A DNA stretch of 64,000 bases, taken from positions 1 through 64,000 of the forward strand of contig CAZHYV010000001.1 in assembly GCA_964537055.1 (NCBI GenBank), written 5' to 3'. Source of the stretch: CAZHYV01 sp964537055 (lineage in GTDB: Bacteria; Myxococcota_A; Polyangia; Palsa-1104; JAEUJZ01). The position numbers were made by a program, and so were the translations under genes. Below are positions 26,593-33,650 of this stretch, piece by piece. The notes beneath the pieces were generated by a model. The model saw only the letters and a list, made by a program, of their open reading frames with translations. It was not told the DNA's origin and did not search any database. How positions within the stretch are numbered: position 1 is the stretch's first letter; each line of letters begins with the position of its first letter.

Positions 26593-28035
26593 ATGCAGCT
26601 TTTCATCAAACTTATTTTCACTTTTATTGTATCCATTGGAAGCATACTTCTAAGAGCTTGCGATAATACCGTACCCTTAGAAAGATCTCATGGAGCTCCT
26701 ACTATCGACCCCCTGGCTCCTATCATTGGTTCAGTCACTCCAAATCTTTCTCCTAGTACAGGAGGGATGTTTGTCGAAATTACAGGAGACAATTTTTCTC
26801 CCAACGTTTTGGTAGAGTTCAATCATCGTCCTGCTCCTTCCGTTGAGAGAGTATCCTCAACAAAGGTTAAAGCACTGGTTCCAGCTATTAAAGGATCTCA
26901 GGGGCTTGTTCCGGTAAAGGTAATCAATCATACAGAGCAAGGAGATCGAGAGAGCACAAACGAAAATTTGTTCTCTTATTATACAGTTCAGGCTAAATTG
27001 GGGCAATCGGTGGGCATAAGAGGGATTAGTTCGAAAGTGTCTATTGTTCTTCCTCTTCCCTCCAGTGGGAGGGGTGTTGCGACAATTGTAACAGATGCGC
27101 CTTCTGCCATGAACAATTCTACCGAGATTCAGCTTGCGATGTTTGATCCAACCAAGCTTGAAGCAAAAGTCGTTCCAATTTACTCGTCCCAAGAGCCTAT
27201 CTCATCCATGCTATCTCAGGATTTAAACGGAGATAATAAGGAAGATTTGATAGCAGGTACAAGCCTGGGTACGGTGCTCATCTTTATAAACGACGGAAAA
27301 GGAATGTTTCTTCCTCCTCGATTCTTTCCTGCTCCTGTTATGGGAATTACTAAATTTTTGATTCCTGGAGATTTCAATCGAGATGGAAGTCTAGATATAG
27401 TTCTTTGTGTAGGGGATTACGTCGGCACTCTTTTGGGAGATGGGAGGGGAGAATTCAAGCTTACAAAGTTTAGCTATGCAGGCTCTCAGGTCTCTTCGAT
27501 GGTGGGTTTTGATTTTGAGCAGGACTCTCGTTTAGACCTACTGTCGGTATCTGATAAGAACCGCGTGAAAATTTTAAGGTCCAATCAGGATGGTACATTT
27601 CAAATTCCCTTCTTGGTAAGCGACCTTTCCAATGCTTCCTTGGTATTTCTTTTAAACCTTCGTGGCCCAGATATAAAAGATTTAGGGACCACTCCGGTGA
27701 TAGATGGAGATTATCAGCTCTCTCTTTTCGAGCAGAAAGAAGGAACTTTCCGGTCCTATATATCTGTACCTCTTCCGGAGCCACCTCTGCAGGTATTCCC
27801 TATAGATTTTAACGGAGACGGGATGCTGGATACGATGGTAAGTGGAACATTAGGAAACTTGGTGCTATTACTTAATAATCGAGAGGGTGAGATGAGGCCA
27901 CCTCAGTCCTTCCCGATCAGAGGGACGGTTCTTGGTATTCTCGATTTGAACCAGGATCAAAGACCTGATTTCTTGATCTCCTCTATGAATGGGCCTGTGC
28001 CTGTGCTATCGTTCGTGCTCAACTATTCCGAGTAA
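26593..28035 (+). CDS. TIG/IPT and FG-GAP repeat surface lipoprotein
   Basis: A 480-residue exported lipoprotein encoded inside the prophage. Signal peptide MQLFIKLIFTFIVSIGSILLRAC with lipobox LLRAC. A TIG/IPT immunoglobulin-like domain follows (PIIGSVTPNLSPSTGGMFV, about 43-125). About five FG-GAP/VCBS beta-propeller units each carry a calcium-binding DxNxDxxxD loop (DLNGDNKEDL, DFNRDGSLDI, DFEQDSRLDL, DFNGDGMLDT, DLNQDQRPDF). GGAGAG precedes the ATG. Such integrin-like propellers mediate adhesion. It looks like a lysogenic-conversion gene. Confidence 0.85.
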   Translation: MQLFIKLIFTFIVSIGSILLRACDNTVPLERSHGAPTIDPLAPIIGSVTPNLSPSTGGMFVEITGDNFSPNVLVEFNHRPAPSVERVSSTKVKALVPAIKGSQGLVPVKVINHTEQGDRESTNENLFSYYTVQAKLGQSVGIRGISSKVSIVLPLPSSGRGVATIVTDAPSAMNNSTEIQLAMFDPTKLEAKVVPIYSSQEPISSMLSQDLNGDNKEDLIAGTSLGTVLIFINDGKGMFLPPRFFPAPVMGITKFLIPGDFNRDGSLDIVLCVGDYVGTLLGDGRGEFKLTKFSYAGSQVSSMVGFDFEQDSRLDLLSVSDKNRVKILRSNQDGTFQIPFLVSDLSNASLVFLLNLRGPDIKDLGTTPVIDGDYQLSLFEQKEGTFRSYISVPLPEPPLQVFPIDFNGDGMLDTMVSGTLGNLVLLLNNREGEMRPPQSFPIRGTVLGILDLNQDQRPDFLISSMNGPVPVLSFVLNYSE

Positions 28036-28048
28036 GTAGGAGTTATTT

Positions 28049-28279
28049 GTGGATGAGTTCTTAGGCAAAGGGGTACTTTACGTCGTAGCAAATGGAGTTA
28101 AAGACGTACGCAAATATTTGCTAGAAGTAAAACAAGTTGGTTGGGAATGTGAGCATACAATCTCAGGACCTGGTCTAAAGCGTTTAATCATCGATGCAGT
28201 TGTTATCGAAGAAGAATATACAGACACCCACAGCCGGCCGCCTTTAGGATCACCCTCTGAGAATTTATTACTGGGATAG
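28049..28279 (+). CDS. small hypothetical protein
   Basis: A 76-residue product starting with GTG 28049, 5 bases after TAGGAG. It is mixed alpha/beta with a hydrophobic strand (GKGVLYVVANGV) and has no recognised domain. It follows the surface lipoprotein by 13 bases and is followed after 3 bases by another small gene, suggesting one operon. Confidence 0.5.
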   Translation: MDEFLGKGVLYVVANGVKDVRKYLLEVKQVGWECEHTISGPGLKRLIIDAVVIEEEYTDTHSRPPLGSPSENLLLG

Positions 28280-28282
28280 GAT

Positions 28283-28534
28283 ATGAGATATAATAGAAGA
28301 AGAGGCCCCATTACTGTTCGCCTAACACCAAAAGAGGCGAACAGCCTTGTTGACAGACTCTTTGAGCATACGCAATCTCAAAGGCTTATACGATCCCTCC
28401 GGCAAAAATTAGAACTGCTGTCTATGGATTTAGACTTTCTAAATTGGAAAAACCAGTATCGTTACAACGAAAAACGGGGGGTTAGGCAACGGTTTCTTCA
28501 AACGCTTCTAAGAATATCAAATGATGAATCTTAG
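28283..28534 (+). CDS. small basic hypothetical protein
   Basis: An 83-residue basic protein (MRYNRRRGPITVRLTPKEAN...). The opening strand ITVRLTPKEANSLVDRLFEH resembles the N-terminal strand-plus-helix of nucleic-acid-binding ribbon-helix-helix proteins, but the rest does not complete the fold. AGGAT precedes ATG. It is convergent with the partition operon, 8 bases from its end. Confidence 0.45.
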   Translation: MRYNRRRGPITVRLTPKEANSLVDRLFEHTQSQRLIRSLRQKLELLSMDLDFLNWKNQYRYNEKRGVRQRFLQTLLRISNDES

Positions 28535-28541
28535 CGAACTA

Positions 28542-28790
28542 TCATCGGAAGTGTTTTCCTAGAACTTCCTGCACGATAGAAGAAGCATTGGCTCCAGGAA
28601 GGTTTGCAATTCGTCTCCGGAGTTCCTCCTCTAAAATTTTTTCGTAAAGCTTTTGAGGCAGTGCGATTGTGAGCCTTCGGTTGGCTCCTCTTATCGGCTT
28701 CTTCTCTTCTGGAATGGCTTCTTTCTCGTCTGATTCTTTTGCATTAGAAACCTTTTTTGCGAGCTCCGCTAGCCTACTTGTTCCCTTCAT
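28542..28790 (-). CDS. ribbon-helix-helix centromere-binding protein (ParB-type partner)
   Basis: An 82-residue protein. A flexible basic/acidic N-terminal tail is followed by ANRRLTIALPQKLYEKILEEELRRR (beta-strand and first helix) and a second helix ending in VQEVLGKHF, the RHH fold of small ParB/ParG/Omega-type partition proteins. Its start overlaps the parA stop by ATGA, the usual type Ib partition layout. It probably binds the upstream inverted repeat, represses the operon and loads ParA. Confidence 0.75.
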   Translation of the reverse strand: MKGTSRLAELAKKVSNAKESDEKEAIPEEKKPIRGANRRLTIALPQKLYEKILEEELRRRIANLPGANASSIVQEVLGKHFR

Positions 28791-29431
28791 ACGAGTGCCT
28801 CCATGACTGCCTTTGTGAGTGCTTGAAACTCTGTTCTTGCCTTACCGTTTGGATCATACTCAGTCACCGTAAGCCCTGTTTCGCCTGCAGCCGCTATGCT
28901 TACCCGACGGGAGATACCTGGAAATACATCTGTTCCTAGTTCCTTTAGATTTACTGGAAGTTCAGCGCTTAACCGAGAAGAGGGATTTAACAAGTTCGGT
29001 ACAAAGAAAAGAAGAGGCCTCCCATCCTCACGCTCTGCTTGAGCTTCTTTCATTTTGAGCAAGGTCTCATTTGTGGCAATGAGGTCTTTGATTGAAGGTC
29101 CACAGGGCATCAAGATAAGGTCTGCGAGTAAGGCGGCAAGGAGCGCGGGGTCAGAGAAGGCGGGCGGGGTATCGATAAGGATAAATTGAGCCTTTCTCTG
29201 AGCTGCTTTAATTGCCCTTTTAAATAATTCCGGGTGGTTAGTATCTAAGGGTTCTACAAGTTTTGATAACTGGCCTGTGCCCAGGCTCATCTCTTTAAAT
29301 AATGTCTGTTGAGGGTCTGTGTCGAACACCCATACAGAAGAATTAAGAGCAAGAATTTCGGTCGCTAGGTTGGCAATAATGGTGGATTTACCCACGCCTC
29401 CTTTCCTAGCAACGGTCGCGATGATCGGCAT
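28787..29431 (-). CDS. parA: ParA-family partition ATPase
   Basis: Walker-type partition ATPase, about 214 residues from ATG 29431 (MPIIATVARKGGVGKST), preferred over the upstream ATG because MinD/ParA proteins start directly at this strand. The deviant Walker A motif KGGVGKST is followed by VFDTDPQQT (Walker A') and ILIDTPPAFSD (Walker B). It is short and lacks an N-terminal HTH, so it is type Ib. In a tRNA-integrated prophage it implies the element can also be maintained as a plasmid, or descends from one. Confidence 0.92.
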   Translation of the reverse strand: MPIIATVARKGGVGKSTIIANLATEILALNSSVWVFDTDPQQTLFKEMSLGTGQLSKLVEPLDTNHPELFKRAIKAAQRKAQFILIDTPPAFSDPALLAALLADLILMPCGPSIKDLIATNETLLKMKEAQAEREDGRPLLFFVPNLLNPSSRLSAELPVNLKELGTDVFPGISRRVSIAAAGETGLTVTEYDPNGKARTEFQALTKAVMEALV

Positions 29432-29509
29432 GCAAAGAGGATACACACTTAGCATAGATATGCAAATTGCTTTTCACCAAAGATAAGTATGATTTGCACA
29501 GTAAATATT

Positions 29510-29564
29510 GCATAAATATGATGTATGATAAATGAAGTATGCTCAAAACATATCATATTTATGC
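29510..29564. promoter_or_regulatory. 13-bp perfect inverted repeat upstream of parA, candidate parS/operator
   Basis: GCATAAATATGAT (29510-29522) is mirrored by ATCATATTTATGC (29552-29564) with a 29-base spacer. Further TATGAT-like half-sites lie between and left of them (29488-29540). It is about 80 bases from the parA start and just before the divergent small gene, as expected for a centromere/operator bound by the RHH protein. Confidence 0.6.
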
Positions 29565-29616
29565 TTGCCATACGTAAGAGAATCAAGTAGGAATGGAAGA
29601 TTAGAGGAGAGCACCA

Positions 29617-29901
29617 ATGTCTTTTTGGACCTGGATTTCTGGGAAACCTGCCTGTCCTAAATGCAGTTCTGTTTTGAACCTGCATACTTCTATTGGCACT
29701 TCAGTAGCTCCAAAGGAGGGAGATTTTACAGTATGCATCAATTGTTGCTTGATTCTTAGATTTGGGGCTCGTAACGAACTAAGAGCCTTATCCGAAATAG
29801 ATCATGACTTCCTCAAGGAAACTCCCTCTGTTGTTGAACAGCTACTCAAGATTGTAGTTTGTATTGAGGTGAGAAAGATTCTTGACAACCTAGGAGAGTA
29901 G
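29617..29901 (+). CDS. small zinc-ribbon-like protein
   Basis: A 94-residue protein with two cysteine pairs, CPKC near residue 13 and CINCC near 40, spaced like a zinc ribbon. A C-terminal helical region (SVVEQLLKIVVCIEVRKILDNL) follows. AGAGGAG precedes the ATG. It ends 3 bases before the RNA ligase gene, so the two are co-transcribed, and a nucleic-acid or protein adaptor role is possible. Family not recognised. Confidence 0.55.
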   Translation: MSFWTWISGKPACPKCSSVLNLHTSIGTSVAPKEGDFTVCINCCLILRFGARNELRALSEIDHDFLKETPSVVEQLLKIVVCIEVRKILDNLGE

Positions 29902-29904
29902 TGA

Positions 29905-30873
29905 ATGAGTGAATTTCATGTCGTCGTAACACGTATTGATAAGATCGAGAAGCATCCTAACGCAGATACCCTCAGCATCGCCAAAGTCTTAGGAGATTAC
30001 CCTGTAATCTTTAGAACAGGTGAATTCCAAAATGGGGACCTGGCTGTGTATGTTCCAGTCGATGCTATCGTTCCGGAGAGTAATCCGAGATGGGAGTTCT
30101 TAGGAACGCAACGACGTATTAAAGCAAAACGGCTTCGGGGTATCTTCTCCATGGGATTGCTTACTACGCCAGACCCCCACTGGCAAGAAGGCCAAAATGT
30201 ACAAGCAGAGCTAGGGATTACAAAATGGGTCCCTCCGATTGAGCTTCACTATATGGGAGGTGAGAATGAATCTCCTCCCGATTTTTTCCCTGTTTATACC
30301 GACCTAGAGGGATTGCGAAGACATCCAGATGTTTTACTGCCAGGCGAGCTCGTAGTCGTAACTGAAAAAATCCATGGATGTAATGCCCGATTCTTGTTTC
30401 GCGAGGGACGTCTTTGGGTAGGTAGTCATCATACCGTTAAGAAAGAAAATTCTGAGGTGTTGTGGTGGAAAGTAGCCTATCAGTACCAACTTCAGGAAAA
30501 GCTAAAACAGGTGGAAGATATAGCCCTTTATGGAGAGATCTATGGACCAGTTCAGGATCTAACGTATGGGGCAGCTAGAGATGAGTTAAGGCTTGCTTTT
30601 TTTGATGCGAAGGATACAAGAACACGTCAGTACTTACCATGGGAACGGTTCTCTCATCTCATGAGGGAGCTAGAGCTGCCGCTTCCTCCTTTGCTCTATG
30701 AAGGTCCCTGGAGGGAAGAGCTAAAGAGCATGGCCAATGGCCAGAGCCTCATCTCCCAAGCGAATCACATACGAGAAGGCTTTGTTGTAAGACCTATCCA
30801 AGAACGTTGGGATGTCCGGTGTGGGAGGGTTATCTTCAAGCATGTTGGTGAAGAGTACTTGTTAAGAAAATAA
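29905..30873 (+). CDS. RNA ligase, DRB0094 (DraRnl/Rnl5) family
   Basis: ATP-dependent RNA ligase, 322 residues. Residues about 1-105 are the N-terminal OB-like module special to this family (VVVTRIDKIEKHPNADTLSIAKV). The nucleotidyltransferase domain has motif I with the adenylated Lys155 (EKIHGCNAR), motif III ALYGEIYGP, motif IV REGFVVRP and motif V VIFKHVG. Family members seal nicked 3'-OH/5'-phosphate RNA on a duplex. It sits 3 bases after the zinc-ribbon gene and near the Ro60/Y-RNA locus, so RNA repair of cleaved tRNA is a plausible role. Confidence 0.9.
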   Translation: MSEFHVVVTRIDKIEKHPNADTLSIAKVLGDYPVIFRTGEFQNGDLAVYVPVDAIVPESNPRWEFLGTQRRIKAKRLRGIFSMGLLTTPDPHWQEGQNVQAELGITKWVPPIELHYMGGENESPPDFFPVYTDLEGLRRHPDVLLPGELVVVTEKIHGCNARFLFREGRLWVGSHHTVKKENSEVLWWKVAYQYQLQEKLKQVEDIALYGEIYGPVQDLTYGAARDELRLAFFDAKDTRTRQYLPWERFSHLMRELELPLPPLLYEGPWREELKSMANGQSLISQANHIREGFVVRPIQERWDVRCGRVIFKHVGEEYLLRK

Positions 30874-30896
30874 AAAAATTTGACGCTGGAGGAGAA

Positions 30897-31148
30897 ATGC
30901 AATCGGAAAACATATCCAATGAGAAAGAGGCGATTGTCAAGCTGCTGACGATGAATCTACAGTCTCTTTCTTTTTTAGAATATTTAAACCCAGAATACAA
31001 AAAAAGATGGGCGCGTAATCGAAAAGAATGTATTGAAGTTGCGCGAAATTTCCTAATGAGCCCTCAAGTGGATATCTTTGCCAACTTACCCAAAGAAGTA
31101 TATCTAAACATTGCGAAAGACTTATTAGATTGTGAGCAGGATGAATAA
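30897..31148 (+). CDS. small hypothetical protein
   Basis: An 83-residue, largely helical protein starting at ATG 30897, immediately after GGAGGAGAA. It has no signal peptide and no recognised domain. It lies between the RNA ligase and the diguanylate cyclase in the same orientation. Confidence 0.55.
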   Translation: MQSENISNEKEAIVKLLTMNLQSLSFLEYLNPEYKKRWARNRKECIEVARNFLMSPQVDIFANLPKEVYLNIAKDLLDCEQDE

Positions 31149-31231
31149 ACGTTTGCTCAATGAGGTAGCCTCCTAATTGGAGAATAGGATTTGCCAACCG
31201 TTCGATTCCAGCTACACTAAAAGGAGTTATC

Positions 31232-32146
31232 ATGGAAGCTCAGCGAAATGAACTTCAGCAAAGCGTTTCATTAAAGCCACAGGCTTTTTTGGTGCTTCTC
31301 CAAGCGGATAGTACCAGTGAGACTGATGTGGGTCGGCCTTATTACATTTCCTCAGGGAACATTTATATTGGAAATACTCCGGCCTCAAATATTACTTTGC
31401 CAGCGCTTCAAAGACCATGCCAGCTCCACATCTACCAGAAGGAAGACCAGTGGTATATAAAAGATGTTCTCCCTGAAGGCAGCCGTGCGAATCTGAATGC
31501 CTTTCCTTTTTTATTAAATGGATTAAAAGATGGAAATGTTCTTCAAATCGGATCATACGTTTTTGAATTCTGTGTGAATAACGGGGTCAAGAAGCGGTTC
31601 TTTGAGCAGATTTATGATTCGTTGACAGAGGATATATTAACCAAGGCTTATAATCGTCGCTATCTGATGAATTTGCTTCATTGGGAGCTTCATCGCTATG
31701 CGCAATGCGAGATAAATAGACGAACCAACGTTCATTTGCCCGCATCACGTCCTCTATCCTTGCTCATGTTTGATTTAGATCGCTTTGGTCAGGTCAACAA
31801 AGAATATGGGCATTTTGTAGGAGATGAGATACTGCAAGGGGTAGTTAGCCGGATAAAAAAACGTTTAAGAACGACAGATGTCGTTTCGCGGTGGGGAGGA
31901 GAGGAATTTTATATATATCTTCCTGATACAAGCCATGAGCAAGCGTTAGAACTGGCAGAAATTCTCCGCCAGCAAATTGCCGGAGAAACGTTTCCAGTCT
32001 CTACGAAGGAGGGGCGGCTAGGCGTAACAATTTCGATGGGAGTATCGACATACCGACCGGGAATGGATATGGACGAATTTATGAAGGTAGCGAACCAGTG
32101 GATGTTAAAAGCGAAAGAGCAGGGGAGAAATCGGGTTTTGGGATAA
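31232..32146 (+). CDS. FHA-GGDEF diguanylate cyclase
   Basis: A 304-residue cytosolic enzyme making cyclic di-GMP from two GTP. Residues about 18-115 form an FHA-like phosphopeptide-binding domain (NIYIGNTPASNITLP, QLHIYQKEDQWYIKD). GGDEF domain about 125-304: DSLTEDILTKAYNRRYLM, MFDLDRFGQVNKEYGH, active site WGGEEF (222-226) and the inhibitory I-site RTTD (213-216) exactly five residues upstream. AAAGGAG precedes ATG. FHA-GGDEF proteins are common in myxobacteria, so host origin is possible. It would let the prophage adjust host motility or biofilm state. Confidence 0.9.
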   Translation: MEAQRNELQQSVSLKPQAFLVLLQADSTSETDVGRPYYISSGNIYIGNTPASNITLPALQRPCQLHIYQKEDQWYIKDVLPEGSRANLNAFPFLLNGLKDGNVLQIGSYVFEFCVNNGVKKRFFEQIYDSLTEDILTKAYNRRYLMNLLHWELHRYAQCEINRRTNVHLPASRPLSLLMFDLDRFGQVNKEYGHFVGDEILQGVVSRIKKRLRTTDVVSRWGGEEFYIYLPDTSHEQALELAEILRQQIAGETFPVSTKEGRLGVTISMGVSTYRPGMDMDEFMKVANQWMLKAKEQGRNRVLG

Positions 32147-32211
32147 AGCAAAGAAAACAACTACTTAAAAATACTTCTATTTTTTAAAAAATATTCGCTT
32201 AAAGTAGAAGC

Positions 32212-33255
32212 ATGAAAGATCTTTCAGTATCTAAGGACATTTTTACGCCTGAGGAATTACCTATGGAACTCAATGGTTGGTGTGCGCCTGATTATCATTA
32301 CCTGAGGCTTCTCAGGGACCTGAAGTACTCCGTGAATGCACATAAGGGGACAGCGATCGAGCAATCCTACTTGTATCTTGACGGTGCTAGTGCGGATGAT
32401 TGGCTTACGCTAGCAAGCCGAGAGGATTACTCGAGGGCTTTCTCTGAAACCTTACCCATCGATACGATGGCAGATCTTATTTGCATGTACTTAGAAAACT
32501 CCTCTTTTCTTAAGGACAAGATCAACATATTAGGCTTGGGTTCTGGAGATGCGAAAAAAGAGGATCTCTTACTTCGCGCCTTACTCAAGGCCTCAAATTT
32601 TAGTAACATCTCATGTCAGCTTTTCGATTTGAGTCAGGCTCTGTTAAACCAGGGATTCCAATACTTGAAAGAATCATTTGCCCATCAGAGTGCCGTAACG
32701 ATCTCTCATCACTCAGGCAATTTCCTATCGCTTGCACACTACAAAGAACTATTCGATTCTAAGGAAGAGAACAGGCTCAACGTTGTCTGTATGTTTGGAG
32801 GTACGTTTGGAAACTTGCAATCAGAACTTCACTTCCTAAGACATAGCTTACATGTGCTCAATAAAGGAGACCTGTTTCTTCTTGATGTCGTACTTACCTT
32901 CGCTCCTGTAGAAGATCCTGAGGCTATCTATGCTACCGACCCGCGGCTAAAGGATGTCTGGCAGAAGACCACAGAGGAATGGATCCAAGGTCCTATCAAG
33001 AGATATCGAAAAGACTTTAGAAGTATTCGTCACGAACAGGTACTAAAAATAGGACTCTCACCCTTCCGCAACTCTTATACGATTGAGAAACAGGCTATAG
33101 TGAACGAGGAGGCACGATTTACGTTACTCCAGCTTCATCGTTATGATCCCAAAGGATTTATCGAGAAATTCGAAGAGGAAGGATGGCGGCCTATCGGTGG
33201 CCAGACATTTGGAATTAACAACAGGCGACTCGTTTACTTATTCCAGAAGCTTTAG
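32212..33255 (+). CDS. EgtD-like SAM-dependent methyltransferase
   Basis: A 347-residue protein. The SAM loop INILGLGSGDAKKEDLLLRAL (about 104-124), the acidic strand SCQLFDLSQALLNQG and the loop VCMFGGTFGNLQSE match the histidine-specific methyltransferase (EgtD/DUF2260-type) fold, as does the two-part layout with an insertion. Whether it trimethylates histidine is not shown; the sequence is divergent. ATG 32212 follows AGTAGAAGC with a poor ribosome-binding site. It is cargo, not a structural gene. Confidence 0.7.
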   Translation: MKDLSVSKDIFTPEELPMELNGWCAPDYHYLRLLRDLKYSVNAHKGTAIEQSYLYLDGASADDWLTLASREDYSRAFSETLPIDTMADLICMYLENSSFLKDKINILGLGSGDAKKEDLLLRALLKASNFSNISCQLFDLSQALLNQGFQYLKESFAHQSAVTISHHSGNFLSLAHYKELFDSKEENRLNVVCMFGGTFGNLQSELHFLRHSLHVLNKGDLFLLDVVLTFAPVEDPEAIYATDPRLKDVWQKTTEEWIQGPIKRYRKDFRSIRHEQVLKIGLSPFRNSYTIEKQAIVNEEARFTLLQLHRYDPKGFIEKFEEEGWRPIGGQTFGINNRRLVYLFQKL

Positions 33256-33324
33256 CGGCACAAGCAAAATGGGGGACTTGTCTAAAACGCAGGCTTTTGC
33301 CAAGGGAGGGGATGAGAGACGTTT

Positions 33325-33576
33325 TCAAGGTTCATGTATAAATGGTTGCTGGAAATCGAATATTAAATGCTCAACCAACTTCCAGTTTTGGATTATATGC
33401 TTGTCAATTCTGTATAAAGTCCCTTTATCATCACCAAGTTGTCTGGCATAAAATTCATCCGTTTTGTTGTCATAATAGGCGTTCTTCCAATATAATTTTT
33501 CATCATAAAGGATACTAACACCACACCATCCCGAGGAGGGAGGCATCCCTTGCTCTTTTAAACTGATGCTTATCAT
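33325..33576 (-). CDS. small hypothetical protein
   Basis: An 83-residue product just downstream of the tRNA-like gene on the same strand. The first ATG (33576) abuts the tRNA-like 3' end with no ribosome-binding site; ATG 33546 with an AAGAGCAAGGG leader is the better start. Composition is protein-like (WCGVSILYDEKLYWKNAYYD, YRIDKHIIQNWKL). No domain is recognised. Confidence 0.4.
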   Translation of the reverse strand: MISISLKEQGMPPSSGWCGVSILYDEKLYWKNAYYDNKTDEFYARQLGDDKGTLYRIDKHIIQNWKLVEHLIFDFQQPFIHEP

Positions 33577-33578
33577 TA

Positions 33579-33650
33579 AAGGCTAGGTGGGATTCGAACC
33601 CACAGCATGCAGAGCTATTGTCTACGTTCTACCATTTGAATTACTAGCCT
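33579..33650 (-). tRNA. atypical tRNA-like gene without U33
   Basis: Acceptor AGGCTAG pairs with CTAGCCT, T arm GTGGG-TTCGAAT-CCCAC is perfect, D arm ATTC...GAAC has 3 pairs. Anticodon stem GTAGA/TCTGC (one G-U) closes loop CAATAGC, which has A instead of U at position 33 and no residue 26. The nominal anticodon ATA would read a tyrosine codon, but the arm lacks the class II variable region. It starts within the stop codon of the Ro60 gene (1-base overlap), so it is probably cut from the same transcript. It may be a decoy or a degenerate tRNA. Confidence 0.55.

Noticed and set aside
26469..26666. Frame between the coiled-coil gene and the FG-GAP lipoprotein
   Set aside because: Overlaps the signal-peptide start of the lipoprotein in another frame; no family and weak initiation.
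29449..29685. Minus-strand frame across the parA promoter
   Set aside because: Spans the inverted repeat and the start of the zinc-ribbon gene; composition reflects AT-rich noncoding DNA.
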